Source of the DNA: Taeniopygia guttata
Lineage: Eukaryota > Chordata > Aves > Passeriformes > Estrildidae
Assembly (NCBI RefSeq): GCF_048771995.1
Contig: NC_133032.1
Coordinates: 21,925,501-21,989,500 of the forward strand
Reading direction: 5' to 3'
DNA length: 64,000 bases
A program made the translations under genes and the position numbers. Positions 1 to 15,500 of the stretch are shown here, piece by piece. Under the pieces are notes generated by a model. That model was not told the DNA's origin, did no database searches, and was given only the letters and a program-made list of their open reading frames with translations. Each line of letters begins with the position of its first letter. The stretch's first letter is position 1.

Positions 1-2030
1 ATTTGCCAATGATCCAACCAAAAGGTCATGTATTTATTTTTGTTACACTATGTTCTTTGTAAATGTTTAATTAAAATGTGCACTTTTAAAGAAAAAAACT
101 AACAAAACACAGAGGAAAAAAAAATAAGGTAAACTTGGTTTGCTTGAGAAGATTTCTGGCATAATTGTTGTGATCCTGCTGCCTGCACACAATTCACTCC
201 TCCACAGCAGTTGCTTCCTTGGCTAATTGAACTTGCAGATCAGCACCTGGTGCCCAGCAGACATTGCTTCAGAAGGGCAGGAGAGCTGAAGGGGCAAGAA
301 TCAAGTGTGTGGTGTCTTGGAGCAGTATATAGAGGATGGATGTGAAATTATTTTTAGAGTAGAACTAGTTCAGTGATCCCATGTGGGAAAGGGAGGTTAA
401 TTTGGAAGGAAAGCTGAACTATTTTTCAGCCACTTTATTCCCCTTTTCTTAATTTGAGATTTGTCTGTGGATTTTACAAGCTGCATTCCCAGAAAACAAA
501 TCGAAAGGCTTTCCAGTAATTTGACACCCGGAAGTAAAGGTACACTGACAGTGTGTCACCTTGCTGGAAAAGAAAAGCACAGCACAACCACCTTTCTTTT
601 GCAGGAACGATGATAATTTAACTATAACCCTGAAGTCTGTCATTGTGAGCAGGTTTTAAAAAGCATACAGTACATTGATGGTTCTCTGTCGTCTGCCTGG
701 AAACTTGTTTTTCTGAGCTGTGTAATTTGCTAGCTGTAAAAGACTCTGATTTTACAAAAGCCTGAATGTATCCTGAAGCTCAGTTGGTCTGGAAGGAGCC
801 AGACTGGTGAAGAGAGGGTGCTGAAATCCAACTTCTGTGTGCTTATGACAGGTTCAGGTCTGTGGATAGACTTAGGTGTGTGAATCTTTGGGGAAAAGGG
901 ACCAGATCCAGGTGGTGTAAAGAGAGTTTGCATTTCAAGTGTTTTGCCTTGGAATGTGTTTTTAAAATGTATTTAAGCTGTGGCCCGCAGAGAGATGTGC
1001 TTGGGCTAGTTGGCACAGCACAAATTGAAGAGTGACCTGTTTGCATTCTGCACTGCAAGTGCAGTTTGTGACTCGCTCCGTGCGGGAGAGGCAGGAGCGG
1101 TCAGCTGGCCTCGGGAGCTGTGTGCTGGCAGGGAAAGGGCCAGGGACAGGCTGGAATGACCCATGGCTGGCACACTGTAAGTTGAGCATTCACTGCACTC
1201 AGGACTCGAGCAGTTCACTCAGCCTCAGCTGCATTTTCCTCTAAATTAGGGGGTAGCTGAGTGAGAGCATGGGGATGGCAGACCTTGAGCCAGTTGCTTA
1301 TGCAGAAATGGCCACTCTTAAGATCTAAGGATGTTTGGGTGCTCTCCACAAGATGTTTTATCCAGGTGCCACTCCTTTTTTTTGTGTGTGTTTAATTACA
1401 TTTATTTATATTAAAACATTAATTTTAAAATATTCTACAACTTCAAGTTTATATGAAATTTGAAACTGTGCTGCTTATAATGGACTTCTTGGGATGGGAA
1501 CAGGACAAGAAGAGGTGCTAGTTGGCAACCAGCTCCTCCACAGACTTTTTTTCCACAGATTGCTCATTCACTTCAGAAAATAGTTGTTTCTACTCTGGAT
1601 TTATAATTTGAAATTGTTTTGAAACAGTGTTTTTCAGGGAAGCTTCCAGAGCAAGGGTTATTATTCTCCCTTTGTAGTGTAAGCTGGAAAGAATATGTTC
1701 ACCTCATCTGCATTTCTGATTCTTTACCCAAACCGTGTCAGCACAGAACAGGGTATTTGAGCTTGACTCCCACATACTTGTGGAAGTTAAAAGACTAAAT
1801 GAAAATCCATCACTGGGGGGAATGCTTTTTTACATCTCCCCAAAAATCTAGAAACATCCCTGTTGTGTTCTTTTTTTTTTTTTTTCTGTGCTTTATCTGT
1901 GTTTAAAAAATTGTACTGGGTTATAATGCATTTTATTAACACTATGTACATATTAGCTGCTTTGTGTTTCAGAATGGTAGTAATTGCTTTGTATATTAAA
2001 GTGATTCTTGTGAATTTGTGAATTATTGTC
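1..2030 (+). other. Gene-free AT-rich stretch, possible end of CREB1 3'UTR
   Basis: No convincing coding exon is visible here on either strand. The stretch is AT-rich with a 15-base T run at 1871–1885. An ATTAAA poly(A)-type signal lies at 1995–2000, followed by GT-rich sequence (repeated TTGTGAATT-like words). In other vertebrates CREB1 lies just outside METTL21A, on the opposite strand, with a very long 3'UTR, so its 3' end would be expected here. That assignment is inference from gene order; I did not recognise the sequence itself. It could equally be plain intergenic DNA. Confidence 0.3.
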
Positions 2031-5000
2031 ATAAAGAAGTGCTTTTTCTTACTGTAACCTTTGTGGTATAAACTGTCATAACTCCCTTTTTACACAAACA
2101 TTTATGTGCAGTCACATAAACATGCTTTAAAAAACTACAAAGTCTCTTTTTTGAGCAGGGTGTTCCATTTACACTAATTTGATTTAGTAGCAAATGATAG
2201 CTGGAAGAATATGGGAAAAGGCATATGTTGAGCAGTCTATGGTATCATCTCAATCCATGCCCTGCCCTAAGTATTCATAAAGTATTCTTCCCAAAGAGAA
2301 GGCTTTTTTTAATCTTAATTTAATTAGGTTAGAGGTTAAGTTCTGAAAAACAAAGTTTCTCTTCCTCCTGATATTTTTAAACCTGTTTTCCAGTACCCAT
2401 TCTGATGGCAGTTCTGTTGTTTAATAGTGTTTGAAAGGCTTATGCCTTTCAGTTTAAATATGCTGCATGTCTCACTTTTAAGCATTCCTGTAAACAATGT
2501 ACTACTGGTCTTTAGAACAGAACAGAAACAGAAGGCAGCAAACACTGCAAGGATCACAACCCTATTATGTAATCTGCAAGGCTGGATCCAAACACTGGGA
2601 TGGAAGCCAGGATAACAAATTCAGCACTGAGGTAAACACACCTCCAGTGAAATCAAGGGGAAGCAGTAAGGTCAGCTCATTACAGCTGGGATTTTCTCAT
2701 TTTTATAGTGCCATTCATGTTCTTGCTCAGAAAAACCTACAGTAATGAGAGAGAATCCCAAACAGGGTTAGTCCCTGAGATAAAAATGCAGTTTGGCTTG
2801 AATTTTGCACTGAAGAACAGGGTAACACAGATCCCTGTGTAGTCAACTGTGTATCTTAATATCAGTCAAACATTACCTTGGCTAAAATTACGTTTCACGG
2901 AAGTTTGTTCTCTTGCGCATGTTTCAGGGATGGTTTCTCAGTGTCACAGCATGGTTGTGTCTTGCCTGGTCACATTCCTGTGGCTTGGACCCACTCCCTA
3001 GAGCTAGTGAATTTCTCAGGAGTTGTGCATTGCCCCACTACTCGGGGATGCATGCCAAACACATCCTTCTACAGGTGAGCTCAGTTTCTCTAGTGCAGGG
3101 ATGAACAGGGTGACAGAAAGTGCTCGGGCAGGGTGTTGGTACAATTACCAAATTGCTGGCAAGAGCTGTTGTCATGCATCATCTCATACTAGAGCAGGAG
3201 CTCCCGTGGGGCCCGTGGGTTGGGACACACGAGTTTGCAGGTGCCACTGCAGAGGCTGCTCCCTGTGCTCCCTCACCAGCAGTTACACCTCTGCTACTTG
3301 TCCTGCACGCCTGGCGTGATTCACTGGTGCCTGACTCACTCCTGACCTCTCCCTGAAGGTAAGTGTGATGGGAATACAAAACACTTGTGAAGCCAACCTG
3401 GGACAACAGAAGGCAGCAGCACTCACTGCCTGGTGCATGTGGGTGTCAGCACTGCCCAGGGGGGATGGACTGCAGGTTTCAGCTGAGCTACCTTCTCACA
3501 TGCCTGTGCCTAAACACTAGCTTTAAATGCAACCAGAACTGACATGCACACGGTTGCGGCCTAACTGCAGTATTCCTGGCTCTGGTCTCCTAAATCTAAC
3601 AGGACATGTGCCCCAGTAGCAGTCAAAGAAGGTGTCCCCTTGGGGGGTGCCACTTGCTGGGCTTGGGGGCGGCCACCAAGAGTTCTGCAGGGCAGAGGCA
3701 AGGCACTCACCTGAGCCGTCAGTGCCACCTCGGGCTTTCCTCCACAATTCTTTATGGGCAGTAGCATCGCTGCAGCCTTCAAACATACTCCCTTGGGTGT
3801 GCATGCAGCTGCTGTGTAACAGCAGCATGGCAAAAGAAGCCAAGCCTGGTCTCCACTGGCACATGCCTGCACTGGAAGGATGGCTGTGGGCTGCAACAGC
3901 AGCAATGGGAAATCTGACACTGAAAACAATTAGAAAGAGATGGAATTAAACTGCTTTGTTTTAAAAGTACAAAACTGTTTCTATTGTCAAAGCAAGGGCA
4001 AAACTCCCTTCTTAGAAGTGTGCAGGTCGCTGCACCAGCCTCTATTCTGTGCTTTATTCTGTGCTATTTCAGCAGACTTTTTAGCATGTTCCTGCTATGG
4101 CAACAGTGCAAGCTGCTATGGCTGTCAGTGCTGCAAGCTCCAGCCTCTCGCAAGGGCTGAGCACTGCCAGGCTTTTCCCACAGAAATAAAGTTCCCTTGG
4201 GCACTCAAGGAGCCCAGACACCAGCACACTGCTTTCTGCCAGCTCCAGCCCTGGGAGCCTGAGCTACACATGAGCTAATGCCTAATCCCAGACGAGTTGG
4301 AGACAAGGATACACCTTGGGGAGGAAAAGGAAGAATTCTTGAGAGGTGAGAACTTAAAGCCACACTCTGAAAACTAGAACCAGACAGAGGTGGGACAGCT
4401 CATAATTCTTTTCAACCACTGCTCCCCCAGCTGATAGGACAGAAGGAGCTACACCTGACACATGAGAGCTCATCTCATGATCTGTTTTCAATTAAAGGCG
4501 CTGTCTTCCCCCAAACTGACTCCAATTCCAGTTTCAGGCTGCGAATTCCCAGCCAGCTGCCTAAGCACTGTTTTAGTGACACCATGTGGCTTCTGAGGAT
4601 ACTGTTACAGCAAGTGTTCCAGAGCAGCAACTCCCAGACCGGATCCGAAGCCAAGCAAGGAACTTCGCTGAAAACATGCAAGAGTTGTGCCAGGGAGGAA
4701 GCACAAACCTTAATGATAAATACGTCATTTTCACATTACAGTCAGCACAGCGTTTCTGGACCGCCGACCAGGAAGTATGATGGGAGCAAAAGTGACAAAA
4801 ACTTCCAAAATGTCCATGGCCCAAAGCAGCTGCTGCTTTGTTCAGCAAAACTGTTTGCTGTTGCCAGTGCCAAATACATGCACATGCTTAAAGTCTGAAC
4901 CTGACCTGAGGCTTTTTGAGTTTAAGTTTAAAGCAAAGAAAGTTCCACATCCACACAAAACAAGAGAGTAGTAAAGCAATTCCTTTGTTTAGAGGTGTAG

Positions 5001-5740
5001 CTGTCTTCTGTTAGCCCATTGTTTTCATCAGTTTCATTCTTCCACCACTATAAAGAGAAGGAAGTCAGCTGCTGCTGCGAGCTGGACTCCAAGATCTTGT
5101 GGGATAAACACACAGATTTGTTTTACAAGCTCAAGGTATGAAATCTGTTACTTAGAGCAGTGTCTTAAGCACTGAAAGCACACTGAAACTTAGCTGTTGC
5201 CCCAAGGTCCTAAGTAATGCAAGAGTAAGTACTTTCCCTCCTGTACAGAGCACCCTCCTGTCCTAAATAACAGCTCTCAGAGCCAGAGGGAGCATAAACA
5301 AAGGCACAAAGCAGAACATTATCTAGTGGTACTTTGAGAGCCAAGGGCTGATTTGATATTTTAAGAACAGCTTGAGTTTCCTTGTTGCACTTTCCCACCT
5401 GCACATGTGCATGTGTATCTCCTCCAAGGAGCCTTGATCTGTGTGAGGCAGACTTGTTAGGGACAACTTGGAAACCACAGCTGCTTCAGTACTGCAGGTG
5501 TAGCCCACTCACTTGCAAATCAGGTAAAAATAACACTGATTTCTAAGCTGGCTTACTTGGCAATCCCTGTTCCCAGTGCCCCTCCAGATTTTGTTCTTTG
5601 TTTCACTGTGTCTCCTCAACGCAGCAGTGACAGCAAGAGAACAACTTTATAGCATCTGCCTTTGGTTCTTTTTGCCTTTTAAGTGGTTTCTTTTACCACA
5701 ACTTCTAAGATGCAGAAGTCCTGAAGAGTTAAAGCATTTA
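2031..5740. other. Gap between the putative CREB1 end and METTL21A, no gene seen
   Basis: The open frames here are short, overlap on both strands and show no recognisable domain. The 2900–4300 part is somewhat richer in GC and in CAG/CTG words than its flanks. An AATAAA lies at 4185–4190 on the plus strand, and a minus-strand AATAAA lies near 4046–4051, but neither can be tied to a transcript. I recognise no repeat family. Confidence 0.5.
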
Positions 5741-6179
5741 AAGCTGGAGCATTGGCTTTTATTTCATCCACTCTCCTACTCTTCTAGAGTTAAGGAAGTG
5801 ATAAAGGGAAAAAAACCCCTTGCAATCTCTTTAAATTTCCCCCAGAAGTTAAATGTGGTTTGATTTCAGACATCAGACCTTTTGATAGAACAATTTTGAT
5901 GCTGGAGATTTCTGCAACTTGAATCAATTTCAAAAATTGCATTTGATAAAAAGACAGTGGAACACCATATATGACTCAATTCAGATATGAAGAATAGGTT
6001 CAATATGCAGAACAGAAGTACAATCCTGGCTCTATCAGACCCAGTGATCAGACAAGACCATCAGAACAAGAAGCCAGTGAAATAACACAACTGCAACTTC
6101 ATGCTTAGGAACAAGTGTATTGAGTAGAAACAAAGGGGAGAACTGAACAGCATCAGTGGCTTATTAACAAAGCAGAGAG
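5740..6179 (-). other. METTL21A: Probable METTL21A 3'UTR
   Basis: This is the sequence directly downstream of the METTL21A stop codon, read on the minus strand. The first canonical AATAAA on that strand is at 5763–5758, giving a transcript end near 5740 and a 3'UTR of about 440 bases. Longer forms are known for the gene in other species, so an end further left is possible. Confidence 0.45.
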
Positions 6180-9168
<2,989 letters not shown>

Positions 9169-9207
9169 TCAGCCGCCGCGCAGGGCGGTCACTTCCCGGT
9201 ACGCAGC

Positions 9208-9242
9208 GCTGGGCTGGGCTGGGCTGGGCTGGGCTGGGCTGG
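9208..9242. repeat. (GGGCT)n short tandem repeat
   Basis: Six uninterrupted GGGCT units occupy 9211–9240, with partial units on each side, inside the METTL21A CpG island about 170 bases upstream of the start codon. The repeat is likely length-variable between individuals. Confidence 0.9.
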
Positions 9243-9559
9243 AGGGTGCCCGGAGCGGGGCTGCCCCGCGGCCGCGGCGGGAGCGGGCCAGGCCGCCCGA
9301 GCGGAGGAGCGCCGCGCTGCCTCCTGCGGGAGGCCGGGCCCCGGGGGGTTCCTCGCTGCTCACAGCCACGCGGAAAGGTACGGGGGAAGGTCCCTCGCCT
9401 TGGGACACTGTCAGCTGTCCCCGCAGCCTCCCTGTGGTTCCAGCCGTGGGCTTTTGCTCGGGGGGGTTGGAAGTCAGTGCCCGCGAGAGGCATTTGCGCA
9501 GCGCAGCACGCCCCGGCCTCCATTGCTGGCACGGAGCAGTATCGCTGCGGTGCTCATCG

Positions 9560-12500
9560 CAGCCCGCTTCTGCCTCAGTCCTGCACCGACTGGGGCAGCA
9601 CAGCCAAGGCGCTGTTTGTGCAGCCGTGTTTCTTCACCTTTGGCTCCATTTAATCTCTTGTTTGGCAAAACAACACAGAGCTCTTCTCCTGCGTTACTTG
9701 AACTAGCTCCAGAGACTGCTAAAGGCCACGGAGAGCCGGGGAGGTGTCCTGGCAGCTCCCATGCTCTGGCTGCCTGGAGGCACTGCTGCAGGGCCCCCAC
9801 GGAAAGGCGCGGTGCCTGCAGCCACCTCCTCGGCCCCTGAGAGGAGCGTGGGGCAGCAGGGGCAGGGACGCATCTTCTCTGCCCCATCTCTAATGGCTCT
9901 GTGCCCTGACAGCTCCCGGTGACACTACCGATGCAGCAAGGCCGGCCCTCGAAGGTGGGGACTGTAACCAGCTCCAGAAAACATCCCCTTTCTTTCCCAC
10001 AGGGACCAGCAAATCATCTGTCTGGCAGTCAGAGGCAAATGTGGTTACATCTAAAAGCTCTCAATTTCAACAGAGTGGCTCAAGATTCGTGCAAACCTCT
10101 GTGGAGGATCATTACAGGTTGCACAGGGGTAGCAGAGAGTAAAGCTGGTTTTACAGCTGCTCCTGTAGGAGAATGGAACCCAAAATTTGCCCCAAACCAG
10201 CCTATACTTGTCTTATGGCAAATCAGAATTCTCCCTATAAACATGCCAGAACAGGTGTGATGATTCAGTTTTCTGTGGTTTTATGTCCTAAAGTGCTGGT
10301 CCCTTGCCACTATTCCTGCTTTTGAGAGTTTGAAATTGCATGTGCTATTACCTCGATTATTTTTTATTATTATTTATATAGGTAGTGTGGGAAAAAAAGC
10401 CATGAGAGTCATTACATTTGAAATGAGAACTCTGTTTGAATGACTTTTTGTGTCACCTACACTCTGCCTAAACTACATCAGCAGGCAAATAGAGGGAAAC
10501 TCCCAAATGGCACAAAGCTTCCACTTCCTGCACCATATGCCAGCCCTGGGATCTCCAACAAGAATATGGAGGAGTGTGGCAAGGGTCCAGTGCTCCAAAC
10601 TGACTCCTTTCTATCCCCAGATGAGTTTTCTTCCCCTACAGTATTTCATAAGCCCAAGTGTCTGGCTGAATAGCAACTAGAGTAAAAAAAGGCTGCATGT
10701 GAAAATACATTGTTCCTGAAAATGATAATGCAGTGAGTGCTTTTATCTCAATAATGTGATTTTGTTAGTCAGATATCCCTGAATATCTCAGGAGCGAGCG
10801 CAGCAGGTTCTCTGCCAATCCTGCCCTGCTTCCCAGAAATATTTCCTCTTCTTACCTGATAAAGTTGCTCTGATACTGACTTCACGAGCCTTAGACAGAA
10901 GATCAGAAATTACTTTCCAGATCATAATTGGGCAGTGAAGCTATTAAGAGAGAAGCAAGTCCACTAGAAGTTTAGTATGGGCCCTGATTCCCCAAATTCA
11001 TTCAGAGCCTATATTTACCTTCTCTACACCTTTTCACATCCATTTTCTAAGAAAATGGAGTACCTGGGTATTATAGTGGCAGAGAGACATGCTTGGTTCT
11101 TTCTACCTTTCCTGACAGTAAAAGGATAAGGAAAACACAACAACACAGAATTGTGGCTAAAATAGATGTCCAGAGCTGGAATGCCTTTCTTCCAGCAGGG
11201 CTAAAGCTCAGCACAGCAGTGGAGTGGTGAGAACGTAGCCTGGTTTGGCTTTTGAGCACTGCAGAGGGCTGTAAGGACACCTAAGCTGCAGGTAATCTTG
11301 CCAAGTAGGAAACAGCTGATTTTAAGGTAAGCAAGAATGATTTAAAGTATGAAGAAACACTGATTCAAGTCCATTCTTTCCTCATTCAACCACTTGGTAA
11401 AGCAGGTATAATGTAGCCAATTATGAGTAAATCCCACCACCTCGGATTTCGGTAAACTGCTCAGGGTGATTAATAAGAAGTGTTTAAGCACAGTGGTCCT
11501 TGAAATACTTAAAAGATCAAAGAAGAAAGTAGGAAGATAGAAATGAGTACAAATTATTTTGAATCTATACTAAAATAACTCTCTTACTGTTGTCTTCTCT
11601 TTGCTGCTTAGTATGTAAAATTCTCTCTTAGAAATGAATGTGACAGTTCTTGTGGTAGCTCTGCAGACACTGGATGCACTGCATGTCTGCGCATGGATTT
11701 TGGAGACATCCGTGATGGGAAAATACTGCATCCCTCACACAGTCTCTGGTTACCAAGGCAAAGGCAGATATAAATAGAAACAATCTGATTTTTAAAAAAT
11801 TCTATCTAGAAACCTGTGTTGTTGATAACCCTATGACAGCAACGCCTTATTCCAAATGGTTCTGTTCTACATTTGTGTGGAAACTTCTGGGTTAATCCTT
11901 TCCTCCTGAAATAAACAGCAGCTACTTCTGGTTGTCATTCCACTGAAATATGAAAATTATCTTGGAAGTGAAGTTTGGACAAATAGTCTGTTTTGCTAAG
12001 AGCTTTCATCAACCAAATGAACAAGAGATAACACAAAGCATGGAGGAAAACTCAGAAAAGAAAGCAGTCTTCCTCCCTATGTATCACTGTAAGTAGCCAT
12101 TCAGATGACTAGCACTGAAATTATTTAACAAGTTTTACATTTTCATCTTCACCAGTAGAAGAATCTTCCAGATTCTCCACACCAGTAAAATAGAGGGGTG
12201 GTGAATCACTTGCTGTTAAATACAAAGGGAATAAAGCAGAGATTAATTTGGTTGATGACAGCTTGCAGTTGCAGAATCAAGACAGCCTCAGCTTGAAGTG
12301 ATTTGAAACTGATGGGGTGAATTAAAAATAAAAACTTTTGTTTCTGTAAAAACTGGTGGGTTATCAGTAGACCTTAGAACTTGCTGCTTCTGCAAGATCC
12401 TTGCAGAAAAAAAGTGAAATCTTGAAATAAATGTATAATCTAGCATTTCGTTTCCTTGTTACATTAAAAGTGGAAGTAATGATCAGAAATATGAAGATGT

Positions 12501-15500
12501 ATAATTTCATAAGTGCTTGAGTTGAAACACAGGAAGTTTCTGGACCATTTGAAGAGGGAATTGTTCCCATCAGTAATACTACATTTATGCCTTCAACCTT
12601 GCATCTTGATAAACTGCCATATATAATCACCACATTTATTAAAATGTCTTGTTACAGAAAGATCACTTATATTTTAGTAGAATTATGTGAGTGAGCTCTC
12701 AAAGACCATACAGGTCTGAAAGCTGACATTGTTCTGAAGTTTTAGGTAAGGAACAAAAAGCAAATTGAGTAAGCTCTTCTTTACAACTGACTACTGGATT
12801 TCCAGCTGCACTTCATTTGCTGGAAACCTCCCCCCACTTTCAGATGTTCCCAGACCTACAGCCTTACCCACATCTCCAGCTGCTGAACTTCCAGGCCACG
12901 AGATGCCGGTGTCGGGTCTTGGGAGGGGAGAGTCCATGACCCGTGGTGCAAGATTGACACGTGAGCAGACATTGGAAAGCTGCTCCAGCAGCACTCCCAG
13001 TGCACAGGGCTGTGGTGGGGAAGTGGGAAGACGTGTGGCAGGGGAAATGCTACAAAAAACCTTCCTTTTGTGGGGTCTGAGTATGGATTTAGAGGCTTTA
13101 CATTAGGTGGAGAAATTTATGATATGCTCTATAGGTGCAGTGTTTTGCAATTTGAGAGGAAATTGCAGTGCAAGCAATGTATTGTATTAATTTAAAACTA
13201 GTTCACTAATTTTAAACAATTAAAAAACAATTATGTGGACAGGCAGACAACAGCTATAGCATTCATACAGATGCAAAGGCATTTCCCTCAGTGCAGTCGT
13301 TACCCTTTTAAAAGAAGGAAGAATCCAAGCATATGAAAAATGTGGGGGATTTGGTGTTATTTCTAATGGTATCGCCAGTGTTTCTCGAGTCCTTAGAAAG
13401 AAAATCAGACGATAGAGAAGATGGAAGATTTGAGTCTAAGCAATTTCAGGTACCTTAAAACTAACTGGGCAGGCCCCTTAGCACCATTGGTCCAGGCTTT
13501 GGTGGCCCAGAGTTGGAATTAGAACTGCAGAAGGTTACCCTAAATAAGCTTGCTGCAGGACTTACACATGCACAGTTAAGACTTTTCTGAGAACAAACTA
13601 TCTATAGTAAAGTTTGTGTTAAAATACTGAAAAGTATTTTCCTTTTCCACATAAGAAATCAGTGTCGCTGACCTGCAGTAACAGCTATTTCTAATACTAG
13701 AAAAATCAAAGTGGTGGTTCTGCCAGCCCAAAGTACAGCTTTGCAGGTCTCTGTCTTGGCTCCAGCACATCTCAAATTTTCTTCTCAGGTACTAAACCTC
13801 ATTAACATGAACCTAAGTCTTTGGTAACTGTCAAGCTGGTTTTATTTCACCTGAAGACAAAACAAAGGTAGGAGCAGAAGAGAGGAGCTAAGATAAAGAA
13901 ATGTTTGCTCCCACACGCCTGTGCTGTTGGTGTTCCTGCAGCGATCCAGATGCTCGCATGCCAGCCAAGCAGCTTCTGCATTGCCTGTAATGACACCTTA
14001 GATTGCAGCAAAGGCAAAAGGAGGGATTTAATCAATGACAGCAGCACTGCAGTCTGTCGTTATGCTTTCAAGCATAAGCTGTCAACAGCTCCCCAGCCCT
14101 GGTTTGCTTGTATTCACTACTAGCCAAGGTAGTACAGGAGATTTAATATTGTGTGAAACATTAGGGCTACTAAAAATCCACCTTGGGTGTTCTGAATAAC
14201 CTCCCTGGTTACTTTTCTCCCCCAAAACATTGGAATATTCTATTTTCCTAACTACTGTTTTGCTCAGGGATTTTTCCCCTAAATGGCTGTAGTCTTAGGT
14301 TACTTGTCAGCTTCAAAAGACATCACACTGCAACATTTTTGTCCTGTCAGCTGGTAGTAGTTTTCAAAACAGGATGCCAATTTTCCCCTTGATTATTTCC
14401 AAGTGAGACACAGAAGTCTGAGCTTTTGTTTTCAGTTGGTTATACAGTTCAACCTGGTGATTCATTCTTCCTGCAGCTACATTTCCAGGAAAAGACAAAG
14501 CCTTGGCTCTTCTCCAAGTTATCCAAGTAAGATCAGAATGCACTCCTTCCTCAGCTGTGACACTTTCTAAGAAGGGAGAAATTGAACAAAACACATCCCA
14601 GAGTTGGTGTCATCACCCTGCAGACAGGCAAGGAGGTGCATGGCCTTGGAAAGGCATGTGCAGTACCAAGTCAGGTAGAAGATAACAGCAGAGGTTACTG
14701 GATTTAAGATTCTCAGCCCTGTGAAGCACAACCAAGTGTGTGCAATGAGCCACTCTCCATTTCTGAGACTGATGGTGACTGTGAAGCTGGATGGTTTACA
14801 GGAAATTCTGCAATTTCATTTCAGGCCTTTTAGAAGACTTTAATCTTCTTGTTGCAGTTAGTGTGGGTAAGAAATATACTTGGATTTGGGAATTTTTCAA
14901 GAGTTATTACTCATAAAGAAGCAGGTAACTTCGGCTTCAGACCTCTCCTCTTAGGGATACTGCTGCTTGCAGATGAATGGAAGCCTGGTTTTGCATAATG
15001 AGGCAAAGGATGACAGGGCTGTGTGGTTGTGAATGCAAGTGCTGAGATTTCAGAGAGGGAGTTAAATAAAAACCTGCACAACTCTACCTACGAGGAGCCA
15101 TCACAGGAAATGTAAAGACTTGTCTGAGAAGTGCAAGCAGACAGCAGCTTACATTTACTCAGCAAACAGGCCAAGTAAAGAGACAGAATTACCTCCCCCT
15201 GTAAGCCCACAAGCCAAAACACAGCTGGTAGCACTAATATTAGTCGTGTCAAGCCTGGTAGTCTTCATTTATTATGCATCCTACAAATAATTATACATAT
15301 AGTTAAGTTTATAGCTCAGAAGCTGCATTTAGTGGTTGGCAGGGTGTGCTTCTCAGTTGGAGTAGTTGGCAGGGTACTGCTCCTCTGACCTCATTAGACT
15401 AACATGAGGAGCAAGTCTGGTCCTTTGTATAGTCAGAACAAACCACAGCTCTTTCTAACCTCTGCATATTAGGAGCAGAGGTCACTACTCCTTTGGCTGT

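Noticed and set aside
4573-4898. Overlapping frames of about 90–104 codons on both strands between CREB1 and METTL21A
   Set aside because: Opposite-strand frames of similar length and no family match suggest chance.
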